From positions 62,001 through 126,000 of the forward strand of contig NZ_CP019687.1 of NCBI RefSeq assembly GCF_002003265.1: a DNA stretch of 64,000 nt, read 5' to 3'. Both the position numbers and the translations under genes were made by a program. Below are positions 16,788-27,705 of this stretch, piece after piece. The notes beneath the pieces are model-generated. The model did not search any database. It had not been told where the DNA came from and worked only from the letters and a program-made list of their open reading frames with translations. Numbering within the stretch: the stretch's first letter is position 1; each line of letters begins with the position of its first letter. The stretch is from Paenibacillus larvae subsp. larvae (GTDB lineage Bacteria; Bacillota; Bacilli; Paenibacillales; NBRC-103111).

Positions 16788-18226
16788 ATGAGTGAATTTT
16801 TGAATCAGTCCGTCCAATGGACAAATAATATTCTATGGTCCTATATCGTCATTATAATGCTGCTTACCATAGGCATTTATTTTACAATACGAACCAAATT
16901 TATTCAAATAAGGTCCATTCGGGAAATGGTCCGTTTGCTAGGAGACGGAATAGGCCAATCGGGTAAATCTAAAAACGGGGTATCCTCGTTCCAGGCCTTT
17001 TGCATTGGTATGGCATCTCGTGTAGGGGTAGGAAATATTGCCGGCGTGGCTATTGCCATTTCTTATGGAGGTCCCGGAGCCGTCTTTTGGATGTGGCTCA
17101 TCGCCTTGATTGGGTCGGCATTGGCCTTTGTAGAAAGTACTCTCGCACAAATTTATAAAATTAAGGATAAGAACGGATTCCGCGGAGGCCCCGCCTATTA
17201 TATGGAAAAAGCATTGGGGAGACGCTGGATGGGCATTTTATTTTCCATCCTTATTACATTATCCTTCGGTCTGGTTTTTAATTCTGTACAGTCGAATACG
17301 ATCTCGCAAGCGTTCCAATCCAGCTTTGGCCTGGACAAAATAGTAACGGGACTTCTTCTTGCCGTGATTGTAGCTATTATTATTTTCGGCGGTGTAAAGC
17401 GTATTGCCAAGGCGACTGAGGCTATAGTCCCTGTTATGGCATTGGCTTATGTCATGTTGGCCGTTTACGTCATTGCCACAAATCTTTCTGTAATTCCAGA
17501 TGTTTTGGTTCTTATTTTCAAAAGTGCTTTCGGACTTGATGAGGGTGTCGGGGAGGAATCGGGGCTGCCATCTCGATGGGAATTAAAAGGGGCCTTTTCT
17601 CCAACGAAGCAGGGATGGGGAGTTCCCCGAATGCGGCTGCCGCAGCCGATGTTACCCATCCTGTTAAACAGGGACTGATCCAAACTCTGGGCGCCTTTAT
17701 TGATACGCTGCTGATCTGTAGCTCTACTGTCTTTATCATTCTTGTATCGGGTGTCTATTCAAACACTTCACTCGAAGGAATTGAGATGACACAAATGGCC
17801 TTGTCTCTGGAGTTTGGACCGTGGGCAAGCATCATTCTGACAGTCGCCATATTCTTTTTTGGCTTAAGCGCCATGGTAGGTAATTATTATTACGGGGAAA
17901 CGAATATTGGATTTATCCGTTCTTCCAAGACCTGGTTGTTCATATATCGCCTTGCCGTTATAGGTATGGTCATTTTTGGGGCTAAAGCCGAACTTAAGCT
18001 CGTCTGGAACATGGCGGACTTGTTCATGGGCCTTATGGCTCTTGTGAATTTGACAGCCATCTGGCTGCTGAGTCACATTGCTTTTGCGGCCCTTAAGGAT
18101 TACAGGCAGCAGCGCAACCAAGGTAAGGAACCCCAGTTTTATTCGGATACCATTCCCGGATTAACAGGGGTTGAATGTTGGGAGCCTAGGCCCGGGCAGA
18201 ATAGAAATGAGACTCCTGCTCTTTAA
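16788..18226 (+). pseudogene. Sodium:alanine/glycine symporter (AGCS family), frameshifted
   Basis: A polytopic Na+-coupled amino-acid importer of about 480 residues. The first frame gives the family start, including SSFQAFCIGMASRVGVGNIAGVA, and runs to KSAFGLDEGVG near 17555. There the family continues only in the next frame: IGAAISMGIKRGLFSNEAG, GSSPNAAAAADVTHP and on to TAA 18226. The run GGGG at about 17550 should be GGGGG to restore the reading. ATG 16788 is 10 bases from GGGAGG. Substrate is inferred from the family. Confidence 0.87.
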
Positions 18227-18239
18227 ACTGTTCATTATT

Positions 18240-18346
18240 TCAGATTCCCTGGAATGAACAGCGCCGGAAGCAAAACCTTTTACCTTTGCCGGATATACTT
18301 TCTCTACACGCTCAACCCGGCAAATAATCTGTTTTCCGGGTTTTTA
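18240..18346 (+). repeat. Dispersed intergenic repeat, copy A, ending in a terminator
   Basis: From TCAGATTCCCTGGAATGAAC this interval aligns over about 70 bp with 49208-49302, then each copy ends in its own hairpin. Here ACCCGG pairs with CCGGGT (about 18315-18341), followed by TTTTT. It follows the symporter gene and precedes the quinone oxidoreductase gene. Confidence 0.75.
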
Positions 18347-18400
18347 CGTTGGAAAGGGAAATGGGGTAAAATAAGGTATGATCACGGAGGAGGGTGAAAG

Positions 18401-19390
18401 ATGAAAGCAATTTGTTTTGATCAGGCGGGAGGGCCTGAAGTTCTGTATGTAGGGGAAGTTCAGGAGCCGGAGCTTAAGGAAGGAGAACTGCTTATTGAAG
18501 TGAAGGCCGCCGCGCTTAACCGCGCCGATCTGGCTCAACGCAGAGGATTGTACCCGCCCGTTCCGGGGGAATCGGAGATTCTTGGCCTGGAGATTGCCGG
18601 GAAAGTAACCCGCACAGGTACCGGCGTGAAGGGATGGAGCCCGGGTGACCGTGTATGTGCCCTGCTGCCGGGCGGCGGCTACGCCGAAAGGGTGGCCATT
18701 CCCGCAGGAATGGCTATGAGGCTTCCGGAGAAGATGACATTCCAGGAAGCGGCTGCTTTGCCGGAAGCCTTTCTCACCGCCTACCTGAACCTCGTCTGGT
18801 TAGGCGGCATGAAAGCCGGGCACAATGTCTTTGTGCCCGCGGGAGCCAGCGGCGTAGGCACTGCCGCTATCCAGATCATTCGCGCTTCCGGGGCGAATGC
18901 CTATGTTTCCGCCGGCTCGGAGGAGAAGCTCGCGCTGTGCAGCGAGTTGGGGGCGCTGGCCGGCTGGAATTACCGGGAAGGCGGCTCCTTCGCGGATTGG
19001 CTGCGCCGCGAGACAGGCGGCCGCGGCGTAGACTTGGTGCTCGATCTCGTTGGAGCACCGAATATGGCCGGCTATGTGGAAGCATTAGCCGAGGACGGTG
19101 CCATCCTTTTGGTCGGTCTGGTAGGAGGATCTAAAGTGAAGGAACTGGATTTGAACCCGTTATTGATGAAACGGCTGAAGATTATGGGTTCCACTCTCCG
19201 AAAACGGACCAAGGATGAAAAAATCGCCTTGACCAAGCAGTTCTGGACATGGGCCTATCCATTATTCACGGAAAACAGAATGAAGCCGGTTATCGATTCA
19301 ACATTTCCGTGGAAAAAAGCAGCCGAAGCACATGCTTATATGGAAAGCAACCAAAACAAAGGGAAGATAGTCCTGGATTTTTCCCGGTAA
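18401..19390 (+). CDS. Zinc-independent quinone oxidoreductase (MDR superfamily, PIG3-like)
   Basis: A 329-residue NAD(P)H-dependent oxidoreductase. The GroES-like N-terminal domain contains KAAALNRADLAQRRGLYPPP-type sequence, and the Rossmann domain carries GASGVGTAAIQI (about residues 148-159). No catalytic zinc cysteines are present. LNRADLAQRRG is typical of the TP53I3/QorA2 quinone reductase branch. ATG follows GGAGG. The middle third (about 18640-19080) is markedly richer in G+C than its surroundings. The gene is flanked upstream by repeat A and downstream by a shared terminator. Confidence 0.88.
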   Translation: MKAICFDQAGGPEVLYVGEVQEPELKEGELLIEVKAAALNRADLAQRRGLYPPVPGESEILGLEIAGKVTRTGTGVKGWSPGDRVCALLPGGGYAERVAIPAGMAMRLPEKMTFQEAAALPEAFLTAYLNLVWLGGMKAGHNVFVPAGASGVGTAAIQIIRASGANAYVSAGSEEKLALCSELGALAGWNYREGGSFADWLRRETGGRGVDLVLDLVGAPNMAGYVEALAEDGAILLVGLVGGSKVKELDLNPLLMKRLKIMGSTLRKRTKDEKIALTKQFWTWAYPLFTENRMKPVIDSTFPWKKAAEAHAYMESNQNKGKIVLDFSR

Positions 19391-19511
19391 GATATCTAAC
19401 GCCCAGCCTTGGCTTCTTTCCCAATGCGCGGCTCTCCCGGCGCGCGTTGCGGTGCTGCATTGCGGGTGGTCGGACCTCGTACACGTTTTTATTGTCCGGC
19501 ACATAAAAGAA

Positions 19512-19554
19512 AAAGAGCCGCAGAACTTCTATTCCAAGAATTCTGCGGCTCTTT
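19512..19554. terminator. Bidirectional terminator
   Basis: AAAGAGCCGCAGAA (19512-19525) is the exact inverted partner of TTCTGCGGCTCTTT (19541-19554). It separates the convergent quinone oxidoreductase and deacetylase genes. Confidence 0.92.
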
Positions 19555-19580
19555 GCAGTTGAACTGAAGATTGCTGCATG

Positions 19581-20426
19581 TCATTTGGGCTTTGGAACGA
19601 GTTCGGAAATCCGGACAATCCGGATGCCTGATTTTTCTGTAAGTGCCGGAATTTGTTCTCTCAGCACTGCGGCTGTCAGGCTGCCGTAACGCCCCACATG
19701 TCCAATCGTTACACAGGTAGAATGCTCCTTCAGATGCTTGTCCAACAGTCGGACCTGCTGGGAGATATGCTTTTTGGTATGTATATCGTCCAGGAAAAGA
19801 TGATTCTCTATGCAGGGTACTCCGACTTCCTTCGCTTTTCTGCAGGCTATGCTCCAATAATTAGTGTGGCTGTCCAGGAAAAACAGGCCGCGTTCTTTGC
19901 AAACCTCGAGCACAAGTTTCATCACTCTTTCATCCCCGGTCGCCTTGGACCCCATATGATTGTTGATTCCGATAGCATGGGGAACCTCGTCGATAGCGGC
20001 ATGAACCCGTTTACGGATCTCGTCATTTTTCAAATCGGTTGAAATCACACCAGGACCGAGCCAGCTTTTTCTAGCGATTTTTGGTTCCATGGGCAGGTGG
20101 ATAATCACTTCTTTGCCGGCAGCATGAGCGGCTTCCGCATCGGCTTTGGTCGTCTGCAGGAAAGGCATAACCGCCACAGTGATAGGGAAAGGGAGAGCGA
20201 GCATATCTTCTGTTCCTCCCATTTTATTGCCGAAATCATCAATGACAATGGCCGCGCGCTTTTGGGTAGAGGGTTCAGGAAGAGCCGGAGACTGGCCGGG
20301 ATCATCTACTCTCCTAATTGCCGAATAAAGGGAAGGAGTTGAGAAGGCCGTTTCCATCCCCAAAATCAAGCTGAAAAAAACCAGAAAGGAAAACAGGAAG
20401 AAGGAGCGGAATGCAATTTGTTTCAT
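19581..20426 (-). CDS. Divergent polysaccharide deacetylase (YibQ-type), exported
   Basis: A 281-residue secreted protein of the divergent polysaccharide deacetylase family. Residues about 7-30 are a hydrophobic signal or anchor. The domain shows AAIVIDDFGNKMGG, TVAVMPFL, VIIHLPMEP, INNHMGSKAT and FFLDSHTN, the family's metal-binding and catalytic positions. Substrate is unknown; a role in wall or spore polymer maturation is a guess. ATG 20426 has AAAGGTGG eight bases upstream. The next gene on this strand is gerC, 120 bp beyond its start, so it may be separately transcribed. Confidence 0.87.
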   Translation of the reverse strand: MKQIAFRSFFLFSFLVFFSLILGMETAFSTPSLYSAIRRVDDPGQSPALPEPSTQKRAAIVIDDFGNKMGGTEDMLALPFPITVAVMPFLQTTKADAEAAHAAGKEVIIHLPMEPKIARKSWLGPGVISTDLKNDEIRKRVHAAIDEVPHAIGINNHMGSKATGDERVMKLVLEVCKERGLFFLDSHTNYWSIACRKAKEVGVPCIENHLFLDDIHTKKHISQQVRLLDKHLKEHSTCVTIGHVGRYGSLTAAVLREQIPALTEKSGIRIVRISELVPKPK

Positions 20427-20545
20427 CAATTAAGCCACCTTTCATTTTTGTTAATATGGGACTTTTCGGAGAAACCTATGCATCAGCAGCAGTTTAAATC
20501 CCATTTTCCTACATCCAATTCGTTGGTTCTTCCAAGCTTTAAGGT

Positions 20546-21676
20546 TTATTCGGTGACACCATGATCCCGTATCGTGATATCGGGATAAATATTGACCTTG
20601 GCCTCGGCAAAAGTTTCCGGCCAGTTATCCTTGACCTTTTTCCACTCGGGATAACAAAAAGCACGGGCATAAATGCCAAACCCGATAGGGTCCAGCTTAT
20701 TCTGCCGGATTTTTTCAAGCAGAGCATCCAATTCTTTTTTGATTTGTTCATTCAAGACCCTGGTGAAGTTCCGGAGTTCGTTATCTATATTAGCCTCGAA
20801 TGTCCGCTCCTCAATGGCCACCTCCATTTTAAGGTGAACATCGAAAGCAAATTGGCCCTGAGAAAAGCGCGTTTTCACTTTGCGTTTGGTATTGAAAACG
20901 GTCATGGTGATAAAATCCTTCCCGCTTATGTTTTTAAGAAGGCTTGGACGCTTGAATTCCGTCGGCATAGTGAGGGTAATACTCAGGGGCATATTGGCCT
21001 TACGCTGAAGCATAACCATAAAGGCGCTTTCCCTCCTGCTCAAAGAGGCCCTATACTTTCCCCTGTTATCCAAAAGGGAAGATCCGGAGATTTGGATGTT
21101 TTCCTCCTTTTTTTGGATTTCTGTAATGGCAGGAGTAATCCCTTTTTCAAAAGCTTGAGTGTGAAATTCCTGGTTCGTTACAAAAGCCGCCTGATTTGTC
21201 CGCTTTCCTACATCGATCAGATTTGTAAGATAAGTCGGCAGAATCGGTTTGTCTTTAAACTCGCTGTTCAAGATCGAGGAAACCGAACCCTTGACCGTAA
21301 TAAGACGCATATTGGCGGCGTTTTTGGCATCCCGGTAGAGGCTGTCCAAATACGGCATAATCCCTTCTTTCTCCAACATGTCGTTGCTGAACATCAGAAC
21401 CTGTACTTTCCCTGTGACTAGCTGTCCGTTCATCTTGCTGTTAAAGATAGGCCTGGCATGCCGCGTTGTGTCAGTACTTACCTTGTACATTTCATATTTT
21501 TTTTCAGCATTTTTGTTAAATACCGGATTCATTTCGTAGATGTTCAGGTGATCATCCTCTAATTCCATTCCATACAAGAGGGCTAGTGTAGCATCTTCCA
21601 CATCTATCCGGTCTCCGCAGCCAGCTAAGGCGAGTATGCTTAACGAAAGAAGGGCCAGTTGAATTTTTCGCCTCAC
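20546..21676 (-). CDS. Germinant receptor lipoprotein, GerC type
   Basis: A 376-residue C subunit of a Ger-type spore germinant receptor. The signal peptide ends in a lipobox LALAGC (Cys about 20), so the protein is lipid-anchored on the outer face of the spore inner membrane. The body matches the Ger(x)C fold (TLALLYGMELED, KNISGKDFITMTVF), and the C-terminal domain ends GIYARAFCYPEWKKVKDNW. It overlaps gerB by four bases. Together with the A and B subunits it forms the nutrient sensor; the germinant cannot be predicted. Confidence 0.93.
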   Translation of the reverse strand: MRRKIQLALLSLSILALAGCGDRIDVEDATLALLYGMELEDDHLNIYEMNPVFNKNAEKKYEMYKVSTDTTRHARPIFNSKMNGQLVTGKVQVLMFSNDMLEKEGIMPYLDSLYRDAKNAANMRLITVKGSVSSILNSEFKDKPILPTYLTNLIDVGKRTNQAAFVTNQEFHTQAFEKGITPAITEIQKKEENIQISGSSLLDNRGKYRASLSRRESAFMVMLQRKANMPLSITLTMPTEFKRPSLLKNISGKDFITMTVFNTKRKVKTRFSQGQFAFDVHLKMEVAIEERTFEANIDNELRNFTRVLNEQIKKELDALLEKIRQNKLDPIGFGIYARAFCYPEWKKVKDNWPETFAEAKVNIYPDITIRDHGVTE

Positions 21677-22773
21677 GTTTGGTTTCCTCCTTTTTTAAAT
21701 CGTTTATAAACGGAGATGTAGATGAGGAAAAGAAACGGAAACGCGAAAGCGAAATAAAGGCTTAACAAATTAAAGAAACCCTCAAAATCCTCTATCTGGT
21801 TAAAAGTCAAATAAAAAAAATAGGACAGTACGACGATGAGCGGCAATATTAAAAAGGGAACCTTCCACTTATCTTTATTAACCAGTTTGGCAATACCATC
21901 CGTGAAAAAGTAGGTGTACGGAACGAATGTTGTTAAAAAGATAAAAATATAAAAAGACAAAAATAGAATTTCCATTCGCTCGAGAAACGGAAATTGGATC
22001 GGCTTGACCAGCATCAGAGTCGGCCATAAATATTTTGTAATCTCGTCAGGACTGAAACAAATAAACGAACTTAACGTAATAAGCAAATAGACGATGAATG
22101 TTATCGTATTGGCCACTATAATCCCCTTGACAGCGTCTTTTTTATTTTTTAGATAAGGGTAGACAAGAAACGTGATTTCAAACCCGAGAAAAGCGAAAAC
22201 GCTTGTTTTTACAGCCTTCATTATCGGCCACCACCCTTCTTTAAGGACAGGGAGCAGGAACAAGACATTGCCGTCTTTTAGTGGAATTAGCAGTAGTATG
22301 GGCATTACGAGAGTGAAGAAAAAGACGAACACGGCATAACGTCCCAGCAGGCGAATATCTCCGCGAAGAAGCAGAAATGTATTGAACATGAACAGGGTGA
22401 GAATAAGGAAGATTGGTGTTCTCGGCAAAACCCATACCTGGATAATATTCACTGACTTGAGCAGAATTGCAAGGGCACCTAACAGGACATATATCATCCA
22501 TAGAATAAAAAGGACCGTACCGACCCATTTTCCCAAATACAGGATTAAAATGTTCTTGAAATGCTCACCGGGATGCTGTGCCATAATCCTGACGATGCAT
22601 ATACTTATAATCGTAACAAGAAACCAGCCTAGAATCAGGGAAATCCAGCCGTCTGTCCCGGCATATTGGGCAAGCTGGCTAGGAAGAGGAAGGGTAGCTA
22701 AACCAACTTCAATGCCGTGTATCAGTAATATGAATTGCATCAGAGATAACTCTGATTTATTTGGAATGCTCAT
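21673..22773 (-). CDS. Germinant receptor permease-like subunit, GerB type
   Basis: A 366-residue integral membrane protein of the GerB branch of the APC amino-acid permease superfamily, with about ten hydrophobic segments. It begins MSIPNKSELSLMQFILL and contains FVPYTYFFTDGIAKL late in the chain. This subunit is believed to bind the germinant. ATG 22773 overlaps the gerA stop in an ATGA arrangement. Reading further upstream in the same frame would place about 29 unsupported residues inside gerA. Confidence 0.92.
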   Translation of the reverse strand: MSIPNKSELSLMQFILLIHGIEVGLATLPLPSQLAQYAGTDGWISLILGWFLVTIISICIVRIMAQHPGEHFKNILILYLGKWVGTVLFILWMIYVLLGALAILLKSVNIIQVWVLPRTPIFLILTLFMFNTFLLLRGDIRLLGRYAVFVFFFTLVMPILLLIPLKDGNVLFLLPVLKEGWWPIMKAVKTSVFAFLGFEITFLVYPYLKNKKDAVKGIIVANTITFIVYLLITLSSFICFSPDEITKYLWPTLMLVKPIQFPFLERMEILFLSFYIFIFLTTFVPYTYFFTDGIAKLVNKDKWKVPFLILPLIVVLSYFFYLTFNQIEDFEGFFNLLSLYFAFAFPFLFLIYISVYKRFKKGGNQT

Positions 22774-24299
22774 TCCGCTTCTTCCTCTCTTCGGATTTTC
22801 ATATCCTGTTTTTTCAATTGTTGAGGCCCGACAGATTCCGGCCTTTTTTTCTGCAGCCATACAGGCAGCCGGACAAAAGTGTCCTTCATATCGCTTAACC
22901 GTAACGGTGAAATAGGGGCACTGTAAGGCATACCTAAAGATTCCAGGGCCAGCAGGTGGATCACCAGGGTCATAATGCCTGCAACAATCCCAACCATCCC
23001 GAAAGCAGAAGCCAACAGCATTAGAGGAAAACGGATAAGCCGGATTCCCGCGCCAAGTTCTAAATTTGGCAAAATAAAAGAGGATATAGCCGTCATCGCA
23101 ACGACAATCACCATAATGTTGCTGACTATTCCGGCTTGCACCGCTGCCTGACCGATGACAATACCTCCGACAACGCCTATCGTCTGCCCAATTGGAGAAG
23201 GCAACCGGATTCCGGCTTCACGGAGCATTTCGAGAACAAGCTCCATAATCAGAGCCTCAATCAAAGGAGGCAGGGGAACCCGCTCCCTGGATTCCGCTAT
23301 GGATAGAAGCAACCGGAGTGGAATCACTTCATAATGAAAAGAAATCAGAGCGATATATAAAGCCGGGGCAAATATAGCAATAATAGCTCCTACAAACCTG
23401 AGCATACGAACGAAAGAAGAGACAAGCCAGCGTATGCTGTAATCATCAGTAGTCTGGAAAAATGAGGTAAACGTCATGGGGCCGACCAATACACCAGGTG
23501 AGCGGTCAACGATAATGGCCACCTTTCCCTGCAGTAAATGGGAAGCGGCCGTATCGGGCCGCTCGGTCATGGATAACTGGGGAAACGGTGTATACGGATC
23601 GTCCTCTATAAAACCTTCCAGCTCGCCGGTATTTAGGATTGTATCGACATTAATTTTCTTAACCCTTTTTTCTACTTCCTGAAGAGCATTCTTATTTACT
23701 ACATCGGCTATATAAAGGATAGAGATACTTACTTGCCCCCGCTTTCCTACAGTGCATGTTTTTACCTTTAATTCTGTGCTGGGAATGTACCTGCGGATCA
23801 TGGCAATGTTTTGATTGGCTGTTTCCGTAAAGCCCTGGTGGGCACTTTTAATGCTAGTTTCAACCTGCGGCTCATTTATCGACCTTTGAGGCCAGCCTTG
23901 CGTCTCCAGTACTAATACATAGGAGATTCCATCTACAAATAACACGGTCTTCCCGGAAAGAATAGCCTGTTCTATCTCTCTCCAGTTTCTGTTTTTTTTC
24001 ACAGTCCCCATGGAAACGGCAGATTCGAACAAATGCTGGTCATCCCACTCTTCATATAGAAGGGGGCGTATAATGTCCCGGTTGATAATAACTTTATCGA
24101 TCAACCCGTCGATATAAGCAATTGCGGCTTTATTTTTGTTTTTGAGCACGAGTTCTTTACAGACAAATTCCGGGATGCCTTCGAAAAGTTCAGACAAATG
24201 CTTTGTGTTTGAAGTGATTGAAGGGGTAATTTTGAACTCCTGCTGTCTTTGCGGTTCGTACGCCTTCTTCCCCTTGAGCCAATCGAAAATAGAAACCAT
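22770..24299 (-). CDS. Germinant receptor channel subunit, GerA type
   Basis: A 509-residue GerA-family subunit with a soluble N-terminal half (residues about 1-280, including KTVLFVDG and GFIEDDPYTPFPQLS) and four or five membrane helices after ALYIALISFHYEVIPL. The loop SRERVPLPPLIEAL and the GREAGIRLP-like stretch EAGIRLPSPIGQTIG are family landmarks. It forms the oligomeric ion channel of the receptor. It is the first gene of a tight A-B-C operon transcribed leftward, expected in the forespore; I did not find a clear SigG promoter. Confidence 0.93.
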   Translation of the reverse strand: MVSIFDWLKGKKAYEPQRQQEFKITPSITSNTKHLSELFEGIPEFVCKELVLKNKNKAAIAYIDGLIDKVIINRDIIRPLLYEEWDDQHLFESAVSMGTVKKNRNWREIEQAILSGKTVLFVDGISYVLVLETQGWPQRSINEPQVETSIKSAHQGFTETANQNIAMIRRYIPSTELKVKTCTVGKRGQVSISILYIADVVNKNALQEVEKRVKKINVDTILNTGELEGFIEDDPYTPFPQLSMTERPDTAASHLLQGKVAIIVDRSPGVLVGPMTFTSFFQTTDDYSIRWLVSSFVRMLRFVGAIIAIFAPALYIALISFHYEVIPLRLLLSIAESRERVPLPPLIEALIMELVLEMLREAGIRLPSPIGQTIGVVGGIVIGQAAVQAGIVSNIMVIVVAMTAISSFILPNLELGAGIRLIRFPLMLLASAFGMVGIVAGIMTLVIHLLALESLGMPYSAPISPLRLSDMKDTFVRLPVWLQKKRPESVGPQQLKKQDMKIRREEEAE

Positions 24300-24343
24300 A
24301 AGATCACCTTTTTTTAGGCTAATGTATTCTCATTATGAGAAGT

Positions 24344-24466
24344 TGTACATTGAAATATGCATCGGATCCACAGATTGTCCGCCTTTTGGCAGAGAGAATG
24401 AGACAGCTTCATGCTATTCAGCTGGAGGATTGCCCTTTCAGCAGGAGGTTTAGGTCATGCGGGGCA
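24344..24466 (+). pseudogene. Possible aminoglycoside-phosphotransferase (APH) fragment
   Basis: An open plus-strand stretch (24335-24541) contains DPQIVRLLAERMRQLHAIQLE then DCPFSRRF. This strongly resembles the conserved LLAE..R.LHA..V.DCPF segment of APH(3')-type kinases. Nothing of the rest of the kinase is present: no Brenner motif HGD and no DFG. It is therefore at most a small relic between gerA and zur. It could be chance, but the spacing of the motif residues argues otherwise. Confidence 0.35.
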
Positions 24467-24537
24467 GGGCAAGTTGACGCTATCTCCAAATTGAGGCAAT
24501 ATAGAGGTATAGCCCGCATTATATGGAGGGAACACTT

Positions 24538-24954
24538 GTGAAAGCTGAAGAAATTATTCAGGCTATGGCCGGGCAAGGCATGCGGATTACCGAACAACGC
24601 CGTTTTCTTGCTGATTTATTCTCCCAGACTGAGGGATATCTGACAGCCAAAGATGTCTATGACAAAATGGGTAAAACATATCCGGGGTTAAGTTTTGATA
24701 CAGTCTACCGGAATCTTCGCATCCTGCACGAAATGGGGATTTTGGAGCAATTCGTCTTTGAGGAAGGGGTTAAATTCCGGGCCCGCTGTAAAGAGCATGA
24801 CCACCATCATCATTTGATCTGCCTCCAATGCGAGAAGACCATTCCGTTTTTATTCTGCCCGATGGACGGTGTACCCGGATTGCCGGAAGATTTTAAGCCT
24901 GTTAAGCATAAATTTGAAATTTACGGATACTGCAAGGATTGTCAATCTTTATGA
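24538..24954 (+). CDS. zur: Zinc uptake regulator of the Fur family
   Basis: A 138-residue metalloregulator repressing zinc-uptake genes when zinc is replete. The winged helix contains [16 protein letters not shown], nearly identical to Bacillus Zur. The metal sites are [21 protein letters not shown] and [12 protein letters not shown], with two CxxC motifs for structural zinc. GTG 24538 lies seven bases from GGAGGG. It overlaps yidD. Its probable target, znuACB with Zur-box-like sites, is 2.7 kb downstream. Zur is favoured over Fur or PerR by these residues and by context. Confidence 0.88.
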   Translation: MKAEEIIQAMAGQGMRITEQRRFLADLFSQTEGYLTAKDVYDKMGKTYPGLSFDTVYRNLRILHEMGILEQFVFEEGVKFRARCKEHDHHHHLICLQCEKTIPFLFCPMDGVPGLPEDFKPVKHKFEIYGYCKDCQSL

Positions 24955-25202
24955 TGAAGAAAATGGTACAGGCCCCTATCCGTTTTTACCGCAAATGGAT
25001 ATCTCCACTGAAACCTCCGACCTGCCGGTTTTATCCGTCCTGCTCCATTTATGCACTGGAAGCCATTGAAGAGCATGGGGCGGCTTACGGCAGCTGGCTG
25101 GCCTTGAAAAGGATTTGCAAATGCCATCCATTTCATCCTGGAGGAGTTGATCATGTTTCTCCTTCAACCAGGAAAAAACATTCAGGCAGCAAACAAACTT
25201 GA
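24951..25202 (+). CDS. yidD: Membrane protein insertion efficiency factor YidD
   Basis: An 83-residue member of the YidD family, membrane-associated and aiding YidC-dependent insertion. Family motifs are [26 protein letters not shown]-like: [29 protein letters not shown] and the [14 protein letters not shown] [13 protein letters not shown]. The ATG overlaps the zur stop (ATGA), indicating cotranscription with the zinc regulator, an unusual partner. The C-terminus overlaps the -35 element of the metG T-box promoter. Confidence 0.9.
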   Translation: MMKKMVQAPIRFYRKWISPLKPPTCRFYPSCSIYALEAIEEHGAAYGSWLALKRICKCHPFHPGGVDHVSPSTRKKHSGSKQT

Positions 25203-25228
25203 CAGTAAAGCGGTGATTTCGCTATATT
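25199..25228 (+). promoter_or_regulatory. SigA promoter of the metG T-box transcript
   Basis: TTGACA at 25199-25204 and TATATT at 25223-25228 are separated by 18 bp. Confidence 0.7.
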
Positions 25229-27541
<2,313 letters not shown>

Positions 27542-27561
27542 TCCTTTTTTTGCAGAATAAA

Positions 27562-27590
27562 CCGCCCGGTTAAAACCGGGTGGTTTCCTC
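27562..27590 (+). terminator. Terminator after metG
   Basis: AAACCGCCCGGTT pairs with AACCGGGTGGTTT, a hairpin with a very small loop, 20 bases after the metG stop. Confidence 0.8.
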
Positions 27591-27601
27591 ATGCAGGAAT
27601 T

Positions 27602-27620
27602 AATCGTAATTATTATGATT
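27602..27620 (+). promoter_or_regulatory. Zur box upstream of znuA
   Basis: AATCGTAATTATTATGATT closely matches the Zur operator TCGTAATNATTACGA, with one mismatch in the core inverted repeat. It abuts the -35 element of the znuA promoter. Confidence 0.8.
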
Positions 27621-27624
27621 AGTA

Positions 27625-27653
27625 TTGACAGGTGTTAGAATGCCCCTTATAAT
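27625..27653 (+). promoter_or_regulatory. Consensus SigA promoter of znuA
   Basis: TTGACA (27625-27630) and TATAAT (27648-27653) are separated by exactly 17 bp, so both hexamers and the spacing are ideal. Confidence 0.92.
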
Positions 27654-27664
27654 CAGGTGTGTAA

Positions 27665-27682
27665 ATAAAATCATTACGATTT
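27665..27682 (+). promoter_or_regulatory. Second, imperfect Zur site
   Basis: The right half ATTACGATTT is a perfect Zur half-site and the left half is degenerate. It lies just after the expected transcription start, so the promoter is bracketed by Zur sites. Confidence 0.5.
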
Positions 27683-27705
27683 ACACATAGGGGAGGAACA
27701 AAGAG

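Noticed and set aside
17530-17600. Programmed ribosomal frameshift or slippage at the G runs
   Set aside because: The affected genes are unrelated, no stimulatory pseudoknot was seen, and the errors are all one-base deletions; sequencing undercall is simpler.
18655-19134. Arg/Gly-rich open frame inside the quinone oxidoreductase gene
   Set aside because: Produced by the local G+C richness; composition is not protein-like.
20561-21421. 286-codon open frame antisense to gerC
   Set aside because: Mirrors gerC codons; no start signal and no recognisable domain.
24136-24453. 105-codon plus-strand ORF over the gerA start
   Set aside because: Mostly antisense to gerA; only the small APH-like piece in another frame merits mention.
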